Shown: in pieces, positions 44,754-57,400 of the stretch
How positions within the stretch are numbered: the first letter of the stretch is position 1
Layout of the letters: each line of letters starts with the position of its first letter
Assembly (NCBI RefSeq): GCF_030704535.1
Contig: NC_081807.1
Coordinates: 2,397,001 to 2,461,000, forward strand
Reading direction: 5' to 3'
Source of the DNA: Vitis vinifera
Taxonomy: Eukaryota; Streptophyta; Magnoliopsida; Vitales; Vitaceae
DNA: 64,000 nt
Translations under genes and position numbers: made by a program
The notes under the pieces: model-generated
Database searches by the model: none
Seen by the model: the letters and a program-made list of their open reading frames with translations, nothing else
What the model was told of the DNA's origin: nothing

Positions 44754-46004
44754 ATGGGGTTGTGGGCATTGGTAGCTTTCTGTCTGTTGTCATTAATACT
44801 GGTTGGCTCAGCAGAGCAATGTGGAGGGCAAGCTGGGGGTAGAGTTTGCCCAGGGGGGGCATGCTGCAGCAAGTTTGGTTGGTGTGGCAACACTGCTGAT
44901 TACTGTGGCAGTGGCTGCCAAAGCCAGTGCAGTTCCACTGGTGACATTGGCCAGCTTATTACCAGGTCCATGTTCAATGATATGCTTAAGCATAGAAATG
45001 AGGGGAGTTGCCCTGGCAAGGGCTTCTACACCTATGACGCTTTCATAGCTGCTGCTAAGGCCTTTCCTGGCTTTGGAACAACTGGTGATACCACTACTCG
45101 TAAAAGGGAAATCGCAGCCTTCTTGGCTCAAACTTCTCATGAAACCACTGGTTAGTTTAGTTAGTATTCAAGTTTGTTGTGTTGTCTTATTTGATTTTAG
45201 TGTCATTATGTAATGATCAGCTCCCAGCCATATAGATATTATCCATTTTGAGCCCAATGTGCTCTCACCGCTTTTCTAATATCTACACGATAGGGAGCAA
45301 ATCATTACAGAGTAGCATATGAAAAGCCTTAATTGAATGATTTATTTGGGTTATGCTTGTTCAGGGGGGTGGGCTAGTGCACCTGATGGCCCATACGCTT
45401 GGGGATACTGCTACCTCAGGGAACAAGGCAGCCCCGGAGCTTACTGTGTTCCTAGTGCACAGTGGCCTTGTGCCGCTGGTAGGAAATACTATGGCCGAGG
45501 CCCCATACAGATTTCCTAGTAAGTACACGAAAACTTCTTCTGTTTACAGATTCTTTCTTGTTCCTTTCGTGGTAACTATGGATTAATCACAAATAACCTT
45601 TGTATTTCAGCAACTACAACTATGGGCAAGCTGGGAAAGCCATAGGGGTAGACCTGGTAAACAACCCTGATCTAGTAGCAACAGATGCAGTCATATCATT
45701 CAAGACAGCCTTCTGGTTCTGGATGACACCCCAGTCACCCAAGCCTTCCTGCCATAATGTCATCACAGGAGGATGGACCCCATCAGGTGCAGATAGGTCA
45801 GCAGGGCGGCTTCCCGGTTTTGGTGTTATCACAAACATCATCAATGGAGGTGTTGAATGTGGGAAAGGGGTAGTTCCTCAGGTCCAGGACCGCATAGGTT
45901 TCTATAAGAGGTACTGTGATATACTTAGGGTTAGCTATGGCAACAACCTGGACTGCAACAACCAAAGGCCTTTCGGGTCTGGCCTCCTGCTGGACACCAT
46001 CTAA
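44754..46004 (+). CDS. CHIT1B: Basic endochitinase, class I (GH19 with hevein domain)
   Basis: Hydrolyses chitin in fungal cell walls (EC 3.2.1.14). Three exons: 44,754-45,150, 45,365-45,518 and 45,611-46,004, all GT-AG, total 314 residues. Signal peptide 1-20 ([20 protein letters not shown]), then a hevein-type chitin-binding domain ([31 protein letters not shown], eight cysteines) and a short hinge (STGDIG). The GH19 domain has the catalytic Glu in SHETTGG across the first splice junction, the [10 protein letters not shown] motif and a WFWMTPQ.KPSCH segment. The C-terminal extension GLLLDTI resembles the vacuolar sorting tail of class I chitinases. The two introns lie at the usual class I positions. 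The sequence agrees with my memory of grape CHIT1B; the symbol rests on that. No damage is seen. Confidence 0.96.
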
Positions 46005-46680
46005 AGTTGCTGTATGCTTTCTGCTCAACCTGTTTTGTCCACTCTGCTATGGTGATGTGAGAAGTTGTATCCATGAACTGTATGAATAAACGTCTTAGTT
46101 GCTACATCAAACAACTAAGAGAAGATCAATAATATGCAAAATTTTGTTTTCTGAGCATCCAAATCTTTCTGTGTGACAACCTCTGCAATCCCCAGTATGC
46201 AATGTCTAGTGTCTTAAGTTTATTTCCCTAATGGGTGTGTCATGAATGAGTACACAACTCCAGGCTTCGGAACACATTATCAGATGCCTGCATAGGGGGT
46301 CCTTGCCTTGGACTTTCTCCACCATAAACAGTATGAATTGGTGGCTAGAAATAGGGGTTATTGACAATGTTGAATTTTGGATTTTCTTATACATTTTTGC
46401 CAGAAAATACTCAGAAAATACCTAGAAAAGCACCTAGTTCATATTTGATGTTTATGATAAATACATTTTTTTTTAGGTAAGATATCTTTCGGAACTTCTT
46501 AATCCGTCAAAAAGTATAACAAAAGTAGGCTTTTCCAACAATAATTTAGTATACAAATGTTATAGATCTTGATCATAGTCTCACCAACTGATAACATTTT
46601 GCTTTCATGTGAGTATATAATAACATTTTGCCGGTAGCCTTTGTTAGTTATAAAAACAATTTTGTTCCTAGGACAATGAC
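46005..46680. other. Chitinase 3' flank
   Basis: Probable 3' UTR with ATGAATAAACG (poly(A)-signal-like AATAAA at 46,084-46,089), then AT-rich intergenic DNA. No gene is seen. Confidence 0.45.
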
Positions 46681-47300
46681 GATTCAAAATTGACCTTGGG
46701 ATGGGTGTGTAGGGCCTGAGATGATTAGGTTCTATTATAAGCTTGGGATGGGTTAAAACCCCAAAATGGATGTGTTGTATGAGAAAGATTTAAGTCTCAC
46801 TCTGTATCTTTGAATGGTTAAGCTCCAAACGAGCGTGAATGAATGTGATGTCGAACCACATAAAGAGGGTTAACTTGATCTTGACCCATCTTACTAACAA
46901 CCAATTGATCAAATGAAATGACTGATATCTTGATCTTAACAAGTGATATAAAAGCCAAATCATAGGTTTGAGTTAGAGGAGCTGCATGTCTTTGAAAAAT
47001 GACCTTAGAAAAATTGGTTTTTGATGGCTAATATTTTGCTTCAAGCAACTGGTATCAAAGAAAGGTCATGGGTTAAAGTGAAAAATGATTTTTAGATGGA
47101 TGAATGTGTTGTGTCACTTGTGTGCGATAAGTATGATGGATGGGTGTGTTGTGTGGGATGACTCTGATGTTGAATCGAAATTAATTTGATCTCAGTGCCG
47201 ATTAATTAATTTTCAGATGAAATGGCTAAGTGCTTGATTGCAACACCTTTTTTCCCATTGTTGGAAGTGGGAATCAAGAAAGTGATTGTATTGTTCCATT
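46681..47300. repeat. Imperfect internal repeat, probable old element
   Basis: Two stretches share order and wording. One (about 46,755-46,935) has ATGGATGTGTTGTATGAGAA, GATGTCGAACCACAT, TTAACTTGATC and ATCAAATGAAATGACT. The other (about 47,135-47,235) has ATGGGTGTGTTGTGTGGGAT, GATGTTGAATCGAAAT, TTAATTTGATC and CAGATGAAATGGCT. There is no coding sense. This looks like a decayed non-coding mobile element; the family is not known. Confidence 0.4.
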
Positions 47301-47853
47301 ACCCCCGCTAGATCAGAGAAGCCAAGTCCAAGATTTGATGTTAGGCAAGTGGCTATTAAACAAGTATTAGGTAGGTGACAAGAAGTTCAAAAAAATATCA
47401 AGTAAAAGATGCTCATGGGGCCAAGCCTGAAATCTCCATACAATTTCCCAATAGACCTTTTGGTTATATAATCCATTTATGTGCCCCCTTTTCCGGGCTT
47501 TCACACTAAACATCCCCATTAAAAAACCTTAATCTGGTTCATTTGCAGAGGATTGCATACGCTCTAAAATTGAAGATCATCAATGAAGATCAAATGGAGA
47601 TCACTGTTGGCCAGTAACCACATTGCATAATGAACTTATAAGCTACATTGAACATACATAAAGTTAACATTCTTTGATTACAAGATCAGTAAATACGTCC
47701 AAACTTTGAAACAGAGTCAAGGCTACCCTCTGGGCTCAGTCCAAACTGTTATTCATACCAAGCCAGGGATGACAAAATGGCCTAGATGGACTCGGAGACA
47801 AAATTTATCTACAGGGTTGATTGAGATTCATCCTCAGCAGATAAACAAAGGCC
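47301..47853. other. Intergenic DNA downstream of the NAC gene
   Basis: Non-coding. It includes the probable 3' UTR of the minus-strand NAC gene near 47,640-47,853. No other feature is seen. Confidence 0.4.
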
Positions 47854-48907
47854 TTAGAAATTCAGAATGTTGGTGTAAGTGTTCAGATTTTGAAGCCAAG
47901 GGCTGCCTAGTTGGGTCCAAATGGGGTCCTGGCTCCAGTCTGTGCCTGATTTTGGAACTTGGAGCTCAGTCAACTTCCCTGATGGCAACTGCAGAGATGA
48001 GCAAGACCCTTTGGCACCCTCCTGGCCATTTTCATACTTCTTCTCTTCTACTACTTCCTTCTTGAAAACCATGCCCTGCATGGGCATCGATGGCCCCGGC
48101 TTTTCTTGTTGAGAGCTGCAGAATGAGATACCATCCATTGATGACATTGGAGATGAAGGTGATCCATGAACTGACTTCATCTCTTCCTCCATTGCTGCCC
48201 TTTGTTCCAGGACCTTCAAGGATGTTGCCTTCCTATATATCTTACACAACACTATGTCCTGCATGACACATAACAGAAGAGAAAACATTAGAACCCATAT
48301 TCATCAGAGCTCTCCTGCAGAATGTGACTGGATGATAATTGCCTGCATGGGACGGGCTATTTTGCAGGTACCTTTGGTATGGAACAGTTGTCTGGGAGGC
48401 GATATTCGTTCATGACCCAATCAGTTTTTTTTCCATGAGGTGCTCTTCCTTCGTAGAACACAAGAGTCTTTCTCAGGCCAATGATCCTTTTAGGATCAGA
48501 AGAATTCAGTATTCTTCTGTCTGAGCCTGTGGCCTTCCAGAATCCATTTTCAGTGGTCCTGTTAGGCCTTCCTCCATTGCCATGCTTCCTATCTCTAGGA
48601 ACAAAAAAGTACCACTCCCTCTCGCCAATCTTCGCCAATCCTATCGAAAATAACCCACCATGACATCAACAATTTAGCTTCCTCATACTAGTTAATTAGC
48701 ATCCAAACATCCAAACAAAAAGAATTTAAAGAAATACACACCTGGCAAAGCCCAAGGATCATAATGATATATGTTGAGCAGTCCAATTATATCAAACCTC
48801 TGCCTCTTCCCAAAAATGATATTTTTCAGGTAGAAGTCCAGGAGTTCTTCCTCGGTAGGATGAAACCGAAACCCGGGTAGTTCAAGCTCTGCTGTCATGT
48901 CCTCCAT
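47854..48907 (-). CDS. NAC-domain transcription factor
   Basis: A plant-specific nuclear DNA-binding regulator. Three exons in coding order: 48,907-48,742, 48,640-48,372 and 48,258-47,854, GT-AG junctions, total 279 residues. NAC subdomain [21 protein letters not shown] (residues 10-29); [118 protein letters not shown]. The introns fall at the two positions usual for NAC genes. The C-terminal third (Ser/Met/Lys-rich, [41 protein letters not shown]) is the divergent regulatory part; its aromatic and acidic end would suit activation. The domain resembles the NAC094-like group from memory. There is no C-terminal membrane helix. The start is the only Met before the A subdomain apart from residue 4. 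Confidence 0.94.
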
Positions 48908-49817
48908 GTCTACTGCTTACTGGTGTTGTCCTGTGAGCTACCTCTCAATGTTTTTTTAAGGCTAATTGCAATGGCCCCATATTCACAAACACGAACTCCT
49001 GAACATATTTATAAGAACTCAAAAGCTGATGATTACAGCTTCATAGGGGGCCAAGATGAATGAAAATTAAAGGGTGTGGGGGCCTAAAAGTCTCCAATGG
49101 ACTTGGAATTACGTGGGCATGTACCAATGGTGGAACCCACACGCTTATAAACTGACCCTCGCAGACTCACTACTCACCAGAGACTTGACAGAGGAAATGG
49201 ACATGGCCACATCTCTGGCCCCTCACATTGGTCTTCTTTTCCATATTTCTTTGGAGTTTACCTGGAAAATTCCAATCGGGATTTTTCCATTGTGTAAAAT
49301 TCTCTTCCACAGAATTTGATATTCCCTTTCAAAGATGGAAAGTCTTATTCATTCTGGTATCATCACATTGAATCAGTCATACCACTTAATGGGCTCTCAT
49401 TTATCATTATGTTCATTTACAGTCAAGAAAAACTTTTATTATTTTTTCCCCATGACTCCCATTTTGAAGACTTGGTCAATTTTTCGGTCCAATAAGTTCT
49501 AGACTTAGCTTACCATAATGTTATCAAATTTTTTCTTATTTTCATTATTATATTCTTTGTTGTTATTCGTGTGAAGAATGGGTAAAAATGAAGACAAGAC
49601 TTCTTTCTTTTTCCAATCAATTGCTAATGAAATTCCAAGCACCTCCTCATCTTCATTTTCCACTGGATTGCATCAATATCTTGTCGGGAATATCTTGACC
49701 GGGTCATTAAAGGGTGTTTGGTAAATTAATTTATTGAGTTAATATCATGAAGAGTGCTAATGGTTTTAGAAAATATTTCTAATTTTTTTTAATATTTGAA
49801 AGATAAAATTTCTAAAG
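48908..49817. other. NAC upstream region
   Basis: The first 100-150 bases (to the ATTTATAAGAAC run near 49,008) look like the NAC 5' UTR and promoter on the minus strand. The rest is AT-rich. A diverged foldback-like stretch (GGTGTTTGGTAAATTAATTT) at 49,713-49,815 precedes the tandem foldbacks. Confidence 0.4.
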
Positions 49818-50360
49818 TTGCGTTTGATAATGATTCTAAAAAACGTTTTTAGTCTATCTAACACTTAAATGATAAAAAAAAGTGTTAAAAAATGTAAAAA
49901 CACTCTAACGGGGCTCTAAGGTTAGAAAGATTATAAACATTTCCTAAAATTACTATCAAATACACTTTAAATTATTTAAATTAAGAGTCCATTTGACAGT
50001 GATTTTAGGAAACGCTTCTAATATTTTTAATACTTGAAATTTTTTATCATTTAAGAGTTAGAATAGTTAAAAACATTCTTTAGAATTACTATCAAACACA
50101 CTCTAAGTTATTAAACACATTAAGAGTACATTTAGTACTTATTTTAAAAAATATTTCAAACATTTGAATGATAAAAATTTTCAAATGTTAAAAAAGTTAA
50201 AAGCACTTCTTAAAATCACTGTCAAATGGGTTTTAAAAATGTGTGTAATAGTAATTCTGAAAAAACGTTTTTAATAATTTTAACACTTGAATGATAAAAA
50301 TTTTAAAGTATTAAAAATATTAGAAGTATTTTTTAAAATCACTATCAAACGAACTCTAAG
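49818..50360. repeat. Four tandem foldback (MITE-like) units
   Basis: Units at about 49,818-49,972, 49,983-50,107, 50,122-50,238 and 50,239-50,360. Each begins with a version of CATTTGACAGTGATTTTA and ends with its reverse complement (AAAATCACTATCAAACGAACTC), with an AATGATAAAAA..TTTTA-type centre, so each unit can fold on itself. They share about 70-80% by eye. Size and lack of coding point to non-autonomous DNA elements; the superfamily is not clear. Confidence 0.7.
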
Positions 50361-50407
50361 TATATCTAATAAAATAATTTAATATTACAGATTTTTTAAT
50401 GTTATAA

Positions 50408-50675
50408 ATAAGAAATATTTGGTTAAAAAGGATGAAGTAATCCCCAAATCGGAAATCTAACCATTCCCATGTTTTTTTTTTGGAAAAATAACCAATTTTT
50501 TTTATATAAATATCCTTTTATATTTTAAGTATTTACATGTAAGTTGTAAAAGAAATGGTTATTTTTATTAAAAAAAATGATGAGGGTATTTTTGTCCAAA
50601 TGATGCCAAAAAAGGGTGAGAGGTTAAATTTAAAAAATTGGGTTTTGAAAGGCCTTTTACTCAAATAACCCTATA
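50408..50675 (+). mobile_element. Small inverted-repeat element, copy 1
   Basis: About 265 bp. One end reads TATTTGGTTAAAA and the other, in reverse complement, TTATTTGAGTAAAA. Internal landmarks: AATCCCCAAATCGGAAATCTAA, TATTTTAAGTATTTACATGT, GGGTATTTTTGTCCAAATGATG. The reverse complement of the same element lies at 54,205-54,467. No coding potential; a MITE-type element. Confidence 0.7.
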
Positions 50676-51120
50676 AATAATTTATTAGTTAAAATGGGTT
50701 ACTTTAAGCCTCTTTCAATGCTATTTTTTAAAATGATTTTCTATTCCATACTCAAAAAACAAAAAATGATTTTTTGAAAACTTGTTATGAAAATTGGATG
50801 TTTTTTGAAAACATAGTTGAATTATTTTTAATTATTTTTACTTGTTATAAATAAAATTGTTTTTAAGAAATTTTGGAAACATAAATGGGGTTGAAAACAT
50901 TCTAAATTATTAAAAAGACTTTCATTTTAAAATAAATATCATTGACCTATTTTTTGAAAGTGTTCTCAAAATCTATTCTTTGTCTTCTCAAAAAGATTCG
51001 ATTTTATGTTAGGTCTCTTATTTCCCTGGCTTCTCTCATAAATTTATTATTTAATAATACTACTTAATTTTTACTTTAAGTCATTTTAAATAAAGTATTA
51101 AGTTTTACTTAACACAATTA
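50676..51120. other. AT-rich intergenic DNA
   Basis: Very AT-rich, with T- and A-runs (TTTTTTGAAAACTTG, GTTGAAAACATTC). Possibly further decayed foldback elements, but no clear ends were found. No gene is seen. Confidence 0.3.
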
Positions 51121-51385
51121 GACTATATTTATTTATTTTTACTTAATTTTAAATAGAATTTAAAATTAAATAGTACTCGATAAAGTTAAGTATTAGTTTG
51201 TTTGTTTTTATAATATTTTATTTTTATTAAGTATTAAAATGTAATTTTTTTCATTTAAAAAAATCAAATATTTTGATTTTTTATATTTGGATAAAAATTT
51301 ATAATAAAATAAAAAAACAAACAACATAAAATATGCAAGTAAATGACTTTTAGTAAAAAGGTAAAAATACAAACATCCTTAAATC
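51121..51385. mobile_element. Decayed relative of the element at 63.7 kb
   Basis: It shares order and wording with 63,713-63,992: TTTACTTAATTTTAAATAGAA, GTTTGTTTGTTTTTATAATATTTTATTTTTATTAAGTATTAAAA (in parts), ATTTATAATAAAATAAAAAAACAAACAAC and the TTTAGTAAAAAGG..AAACA end. The terminal inverted repeats are eroded. Non-coding. Confidence 0.55.
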
Positions 51386-52435
51386 TTTTAAATCTTTATA
51401 ACCAGTAAATATTTATTGTAAGTAAGGAAGTTATGTTTAGATCGAAAAATTTTTAAAAAATAAATCCAAAATGTTGATATGTTATGTAAAATATGAAGAA
51501 AAAAAAATTAAAATTTCTTACCCACACAGGCATATAAGACATGCTTTGAATCTATCAAATTTCAAAATTTTAAAACACATGTGCGTACTTACGACGGGTA
51601 ACTTATTATGTATTGGTTTATCTTGAAAAAATGAAAATATTTAAAAAAAAAATTCAAACAAAATATGTAAATATTATTTGCTTCAGCTTGGAATCTATTT
51701 AACTTTATGACTTTGAAACGCGTCTCAATTATATGAGTTATCGTCCTTTCTACTTTTTGGTCACATGAGACATAATATTTAACACTAATAAATTCATTTA
51801 TTTCAATCTTTTCACACACTTATCATGCTTTATACTTTAATTTTAAAATTAATATCTTTAAATAAATAAACAAACAAACAAAATAGAAAAAGTGGAAGTC
51901 TTTGGTCTTATAGGACGCGTAGTATCTATAAAGTGACTTTCAATTTGATTGGAATTTTCCTTAGTACAATAATACGAAATTTCCCGTTCTAAAAATTTTG
52001 TGTGGTCATGAATGAAAACCAAGTCTTACAAAAAAAATTGGTATCTAAGCAAAGACAAATAGATGAGTCCAACTGTTGTAAATGGTGTCTATTGGCCTGA
52101 GACAAGAAATTTGCCTAGTTTTTGTACAAAATAACACATTAGGAGAGCCCAAGGCCTGATTTGGATTTGAAGGGATCTAAGGTCTCTTATTTTGTTTGGT
52201 CAAAAAAAAGTTTAAAAAAAAAATTAAATATAATAAAAATGATTTTAAAATTCATATATTATCACATATAAGAAATTTTAAATTTTTTAAATTAAAAAAA
52301 AAAAAAAGAGGTTTGTCCTATGTTTTTTGTTTTATAGAATAAAAATATATTTGAAAATTTGAAATATTTTTAATATTTTTAAATATGTTTTAAAAATAAA
52401 TTTTAAATTTTATGTTTTATTTTTAATTATTCTGC
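51386..52435. other. AT-rich intergenic DNA
   Basis: Without recognisable genes. A short open frame on the minus strand at 51,589-51,819 is AT-driven and has no family features. Confidence 0.35.
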
Positions 52436-52584
52436 GTGTTTGTATAACTATTTTTTAAAACAATTTTCAAAAAATAACTAAAAGATGTACTCAAAATAGA
52501 AAACAATTTTTAATTATTAAATATGTTTTTTTATTTTTTTGAAAAAACAAAAAATTATTCTCGAAAACAGTTATTAAACAAACC
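52436..52584. mobile_element. Short foldback element
   Basis: About 150 bp whose ends mirror each other: GTGTTTGTATAACTATTTTT at the left and AAAACAGTTATTAAACAAAC at the right. The ends pair over some 15-18 bases with mismatches, and the middle is A/T-rich (CAATTTTTAATTATTAAATA). It resembles hAT-type MITEs by its GTTTG end; no target duplication was resolved. Confidence 0.5.
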
Positions 52585-54204
52585 TTAAACCTTTTTATCA
52601 TTTTTTTGTCTATTTTCTTTCTCCTATGCTTTTCAAAATATGAATTAAGCATAAAATTTTAATTTATTCTAAAAAAAAAATAAGGGGGGGCAAAACCCCA
52701 CAAAGTTTTGGTTGGTAGAATTGTAGAAAGGCTCTACAAATTGCAACATAAAAAAGAAAAAAAATCCAAATTAAACATAAAATTTTAGGTTGTTTTGGAA
52801 AAAAAAAAAAAAAAAAAGGAAGCAAAGCCCCACAAAATTTGTTAGGTAGAAAGCTCTAAATTACAACATCAAGTAAAGCAAAAGCCAAGGAATCCAATTT
52901 AATATCACCCCTTGCTTGTTAAAAAGTGAGAAAGAATCAAAAGTACCCCACTAACTCACTACTTTTGAATCCAATTTCCCAACAAAAAATAACTCAAAAC
53001 CCAAGTGTTAGAACTAATGATTTTCAGTCTTTGACACAACCTGAAACCCAACAACCATTTCCCAATTTGTTAAGTGTAAATTAATGCATTGAAACTTAAA
53101 CAAAAGGAGAGAATTTCAATATGGGTGATTGGCAAAGCAATAGCCGCGTTGCTTCCCCACTTATTCATGCCATAATGTGAGGGAAAAGGACAGAGTTTTG
53201 ACTTGGAAGTCTCCTCCAAAGACTTCAACAAGTCTTTCCTGTTTAGGTAGGTGACCACTATCTCCAATTTTTTTAAGTTCCTTGATTGTTTAGTTTTTGT
53301 ATTAGTTCCCTATCGGCACTGCTGTTTACAGAGGGTGGGTGGGTCTTCTTGTAGGACAAATCATTTTACTTTCAGAGTAGCTTTCCTTGCAATTTCCTGG
53401 AATCTTCCCCATCTTTTTGGGGTCTTTTCATAGTTGTTTCCTCTGTGTCATGTGCAAGTCCCACATGAGTTCCACTGGGTTGTCAGCAACATGGTTGTTG
53501 ATCAAGTTTTTCCACTGGCCCATATGCTAGTTGGCATGTTTTTTGAAGGAGTCAACTCCAAAGTCTTGTTAGAATTATAAGCATAAAGGCATAATAATTT
53601 GATTCCCCTCTTTCCTTCCTTAAAATAAATACTTTAATTAATAATTTTATTATATATAAATACTCTTAATTTTATAAAGTATTCATATAAATATACAATT
53701 TTATTCTTCAATTGGTACTTTTACTCCCATAATATATTAATTTATTTTCTTGTTTGAGCGTATCTTGAAAAGTTTCTAAAAATTTATTTTTTTGATTTTG
53801 TTTAGATATCCTTCATCGATTTTTAGAAAGACCGAGTCCAAAAAAGGGGACAGCTATATATCTATGTCTACTGGCCTACAAAGAAGTAAACATCACGAGA
53901 AAATGAAATTAGCTCATTGCATTCATGTGCATAGAGAGTGATGGATAACCATTATTTGATATTGTATGATCATCTAATTGGAAACATTAATCGTGGTTTG
54001 GAGTTGATTAATCGTTTGAATACACTTTATTTTTTTATTTTAAAAATAAAAAATAATAGTAACTCTTATATAAAAAAAATATGGACTTATCTTATCTCCT
54101 TATAAATTTCTTTTAAAATTTTTTAAAAAAAATTTTTTTTTTTTAAAGCAAGTTTCAAAGTTCTTATATATTATATCTAAGTTACTATCATGTTATATTT
54201 TTTA
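52585..54204. other. Gene-poor AT-rich region
   Basis: It includes a tandem-like pair GGGGGCAAAACCCCACAAAG (52,685) and AAGCAAAGCCCCACAAAATT (52,820), each followed by GGTAGAA...CTCTA and AAATTACAACAT-type sequence, and a poly(A) run at 52,799-52,818. The less AT-rich part at 53,050-53,560 has no convincing frame, promoter or RNA structure. Confidence 0.35.
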
Positions 54205-54467
54205 AAGGGTTATTTGATTAAAAAGACATCTTAAAACCCAATTTTTGAAATTTAACCTCCCATCCTTTTTTAGCATCATTTGAACAAAAATATCATCATT
54301 ATTTTCTTATAAAAATAACTTTTACTTTTAAAACCGACATGTAAATACTTAAAATAGAAAATAGTATTTATATCAAAAATTGATTATTTTTCTAGACAAA
54401 ACATGGGAAATGTTAGATTTCCCATTTTGGGGATTATTTCATCCCTTTTAACCAAATATTTCTTTTT
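54205..54467 (-). mobile_element. Small inverted-repeat element, copy 2 (inverted)
   Basis: This is the reverse complement of the element at 50,408-50,675, aligned almost throughout: AGGGTTATTTGATTAAAA at the left end, AACCCAATTTTTGAAATTTAA, GCATCATTTGAACAAAAATA, ACATGTAAATACTTAAAATA, TTTGGGGATTATTTCATCCC and TTAACCAAATATT at the right end. The two copies lie 3.5 kb apart in opposite orientation. Confidence 0.7.
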
Positions 54468-57400
54468 TAAAATGGAAAACAAGAAGCGTACCTAAAGGAG
54501 CACTAAATTAAGCAACATTGATTATGAACTTAGCTAGTAGACTTCCAACCATGGCCTCACCAGTAGGGCTGCAAACACCAAGCTCAATCTGAATTTGTTC
54601 AATGAAGGCCTCATAATCAATCTCAATTAGGGTAAAAATTAGGGTGAACACATTTGATTGCTCCCCCAGATCATTAGCAACCTTAGAGCTTGAGCAGCTA
54701 CTGAAAAAAGAAGGGAAAAAAAAAATCAATCAAGAATTGGACTAGTTCTCTTGGGGGTTTCTTGGTTTTGAAATCCCTTGAAAGTGACCTGCCAAAAGGT
54801 TAAGAAAACCTGTTCAGCAGTTTCTCTGGCATTCTCTTTCAATTTTCCACTCCCTTCCTTCTAGTGAGAAGTGGGCTCAGCTCCTTGTACATATGGACAA
54901 GACAGAGTGAGTATAGAAAAGGGAATAAACCCATCAAGATTAGCCCACTGGGGAGTTCTAACATATGCCATTTGGTCTCACCCATTGCTTTCTGGGCTGA
55001 GTCTAGAACTTAACAACCAGACTTGGTGAATATTGGTTTTGGGTTAGATTAGATTAGGTTATATGGACAGGTTTAAGAGACAAAAATGGAGGAGGATACA
55101 AAGAAAGGTTACATATGACTAGAACTAGTATTGCTTTGGGCCAACTGACCCTTAGGACCCTTCCCATGGAGACAAGATGAGGAGGTCATGGCCCCATGAG
55201 ACTCATGGGTAGCTTAGAGTGACCCATACCATGGATGACACCTAAGTAGATATTATCATTCACGGTTTCAAAACATATTCATACATGTAAAATGAGTCAT
55301 CACTTGCTTTTGTAAGTGCTACTAACTTATCATGAGTCTCCTTGAGTTTCATAACTTGCCCTAAAGGTAAATCAGGTGTAGAAGTATAAGTGAAAAAAAA
55401 AAAATCAATTCAACCTTATCAAAACCTAACAAATCAACTTGATTTTTAACAATCAGGAAGATTGATTCTATTTAAGAATTTTGACAATTGATTTTACCGA
55501 TTCAGTCTTTGATTCCCGTGTTTGTTGTTTAACTGATAAAGATCGAATCAAACCGATATTTCAAAATTCTATTTCAAACTTATTAACACTTGAAAGAGTC
55601 TATTACCATATTTAAAAAACAGGGTGTAAGGGTCTCAAGCACAATCATTGCTAGAGGAGGAAATGGTTTAAAGTTTGAACTTTGAACTTTGAACATTGAT
55701 AAGGGAGAAAAAACCCTAATTGTAATAAGCTGGATTACTGGTTTTTGAATGGGTCAGGGTCACTAGCCAAGAAGGAAAACAGATAATACAATGTAACTGT
55801 ACCATCACCATGCCCCTATCTCAAAAATTTTCCCCACCTATCATCATTGCCTTTTCCAAAGAATATGATCAACTGTGAAAGCAGGACAAAGGACAGAGCC
55901 CAAATTGATAACCCTTTTAGAAAAAGAGGGCCCAAAAGAAGAAAAGCCATTGAAATAACAGGCCTAGTAGTTTATAAACTGAACCAGTCATCCAACTGCA
56001 GTTTATACAGTAGACTTTTGATGGCTTCATTTTCCTTTTGGCAACCAGAGGTTCATAGCATATGACTCTGTATGACTTTTCCTCAACCACCTAATGGTCC
56101 CATATCCATATGCCAAAAACTAAAGCCTTCATGGAATTGTTTTCGAGATTCGAAAAGATATTTGATAATTTCTTTTTGAAAAAACAAAAACACATAAAAA
56201 CAAACTTATATGACTATTGAAAAATGCTGCAGAACTTGGTTGAAGTTAGCTCATCACACTTGGGATTAGGGTCATTTTCATTTCATTTTCCTATACTTTA
56301 TTCTTAAAATATTATCAAAATGTTCCTTTAGTGTTTGAGCCCATGACAGTAATGCCCAATTATGGATGTGTCCATGTGAAAGTTTTACCAATCTTCATTA
56401 ACCACATCTTTCCCCCCAAGGCAATCAATCATCTATGTACTGTAAGAGGTTGCAACACTTGATTTTTTTGAAAGAAAGTACCCTTTTAAAGGCAAAAGTG
56501 GAAAAGTAGGTCAAATTCAACCTTTTGGCTGAGCAAGTATATGTTTTAGATGTCTTTTAAAACAATTAAGTAGGAGTCACATAATTACCTTTCAAAATTT
56601 TCTTTTAAAAAATGATAGTTTCCAAACCAGATCTATAAAAGAGGCTTTTATGAAAATCTTAGAAGTTTCTAGATACAATTTCTTATTTTATAGGTAGTAA
56701 AATCATTGATCTGAAGATGCAAATTTTTGAATTTATACTAAAATCATAATTTCTAAATGGGTTTTTTTTTTCACATGAACTACATTTTCCAAATTTGGTT
56801 TCAAATTGATTTCAACAGTGGCCAAATTTGTGTATTTTGTTGGCCAAACCAAAAGGCTAATTTCAGCCAAAAATGGCACATATGGGAGATGTTGGTTAGA
56901 TTTATTTTGGGAAAGCCAGAGATGGAGTGAGTTTGACTGAGGAGAGATGGCAGTTGCAGTGGTGAGCTTGGCTGCGAAAAGTGATGAAAATGTGGGTCAA
57001 TGTTAACATGAAAGTATTGGGTTCACATGGAAGACTATTTGCCCAATCGGTGAACGCATGGATAATGCCCATGGGTTGCAGAAAAACCAGTAACTCAAAA
57101 AAAAATGAAAAAAGAAAAGGCCTTAATCTGACCCAGAAGACGAAATGTTAATTTGGCTCTGAGATTAGGGTTTGTACACTGAAATTATGAGTGGTGAGTC
57201 TGGTGACTGGTGACAAAGTGAGAGAGGTCAGAGGAGGGCCATGGATGGTGTGGAAGAGCTTTTATTATATTTTATTGAGGTGGGCATGGAGGAAAAAAGA
57301 TTGAGAAAAAGATATAGAGAAAGGCAGCCTTTGGTAGTTCGTTAGGTATCCATGATTGGTCAGTTTTTTCGTTTTCAGACCATCATTTGGAACTCTCCCT

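Noticed and set aside
53070-53267. 65-residue minus-strand frame with relatively balanced composition
   Set aside because: No recognised family, no splice or promoter signals, and short enough to arise by chance.
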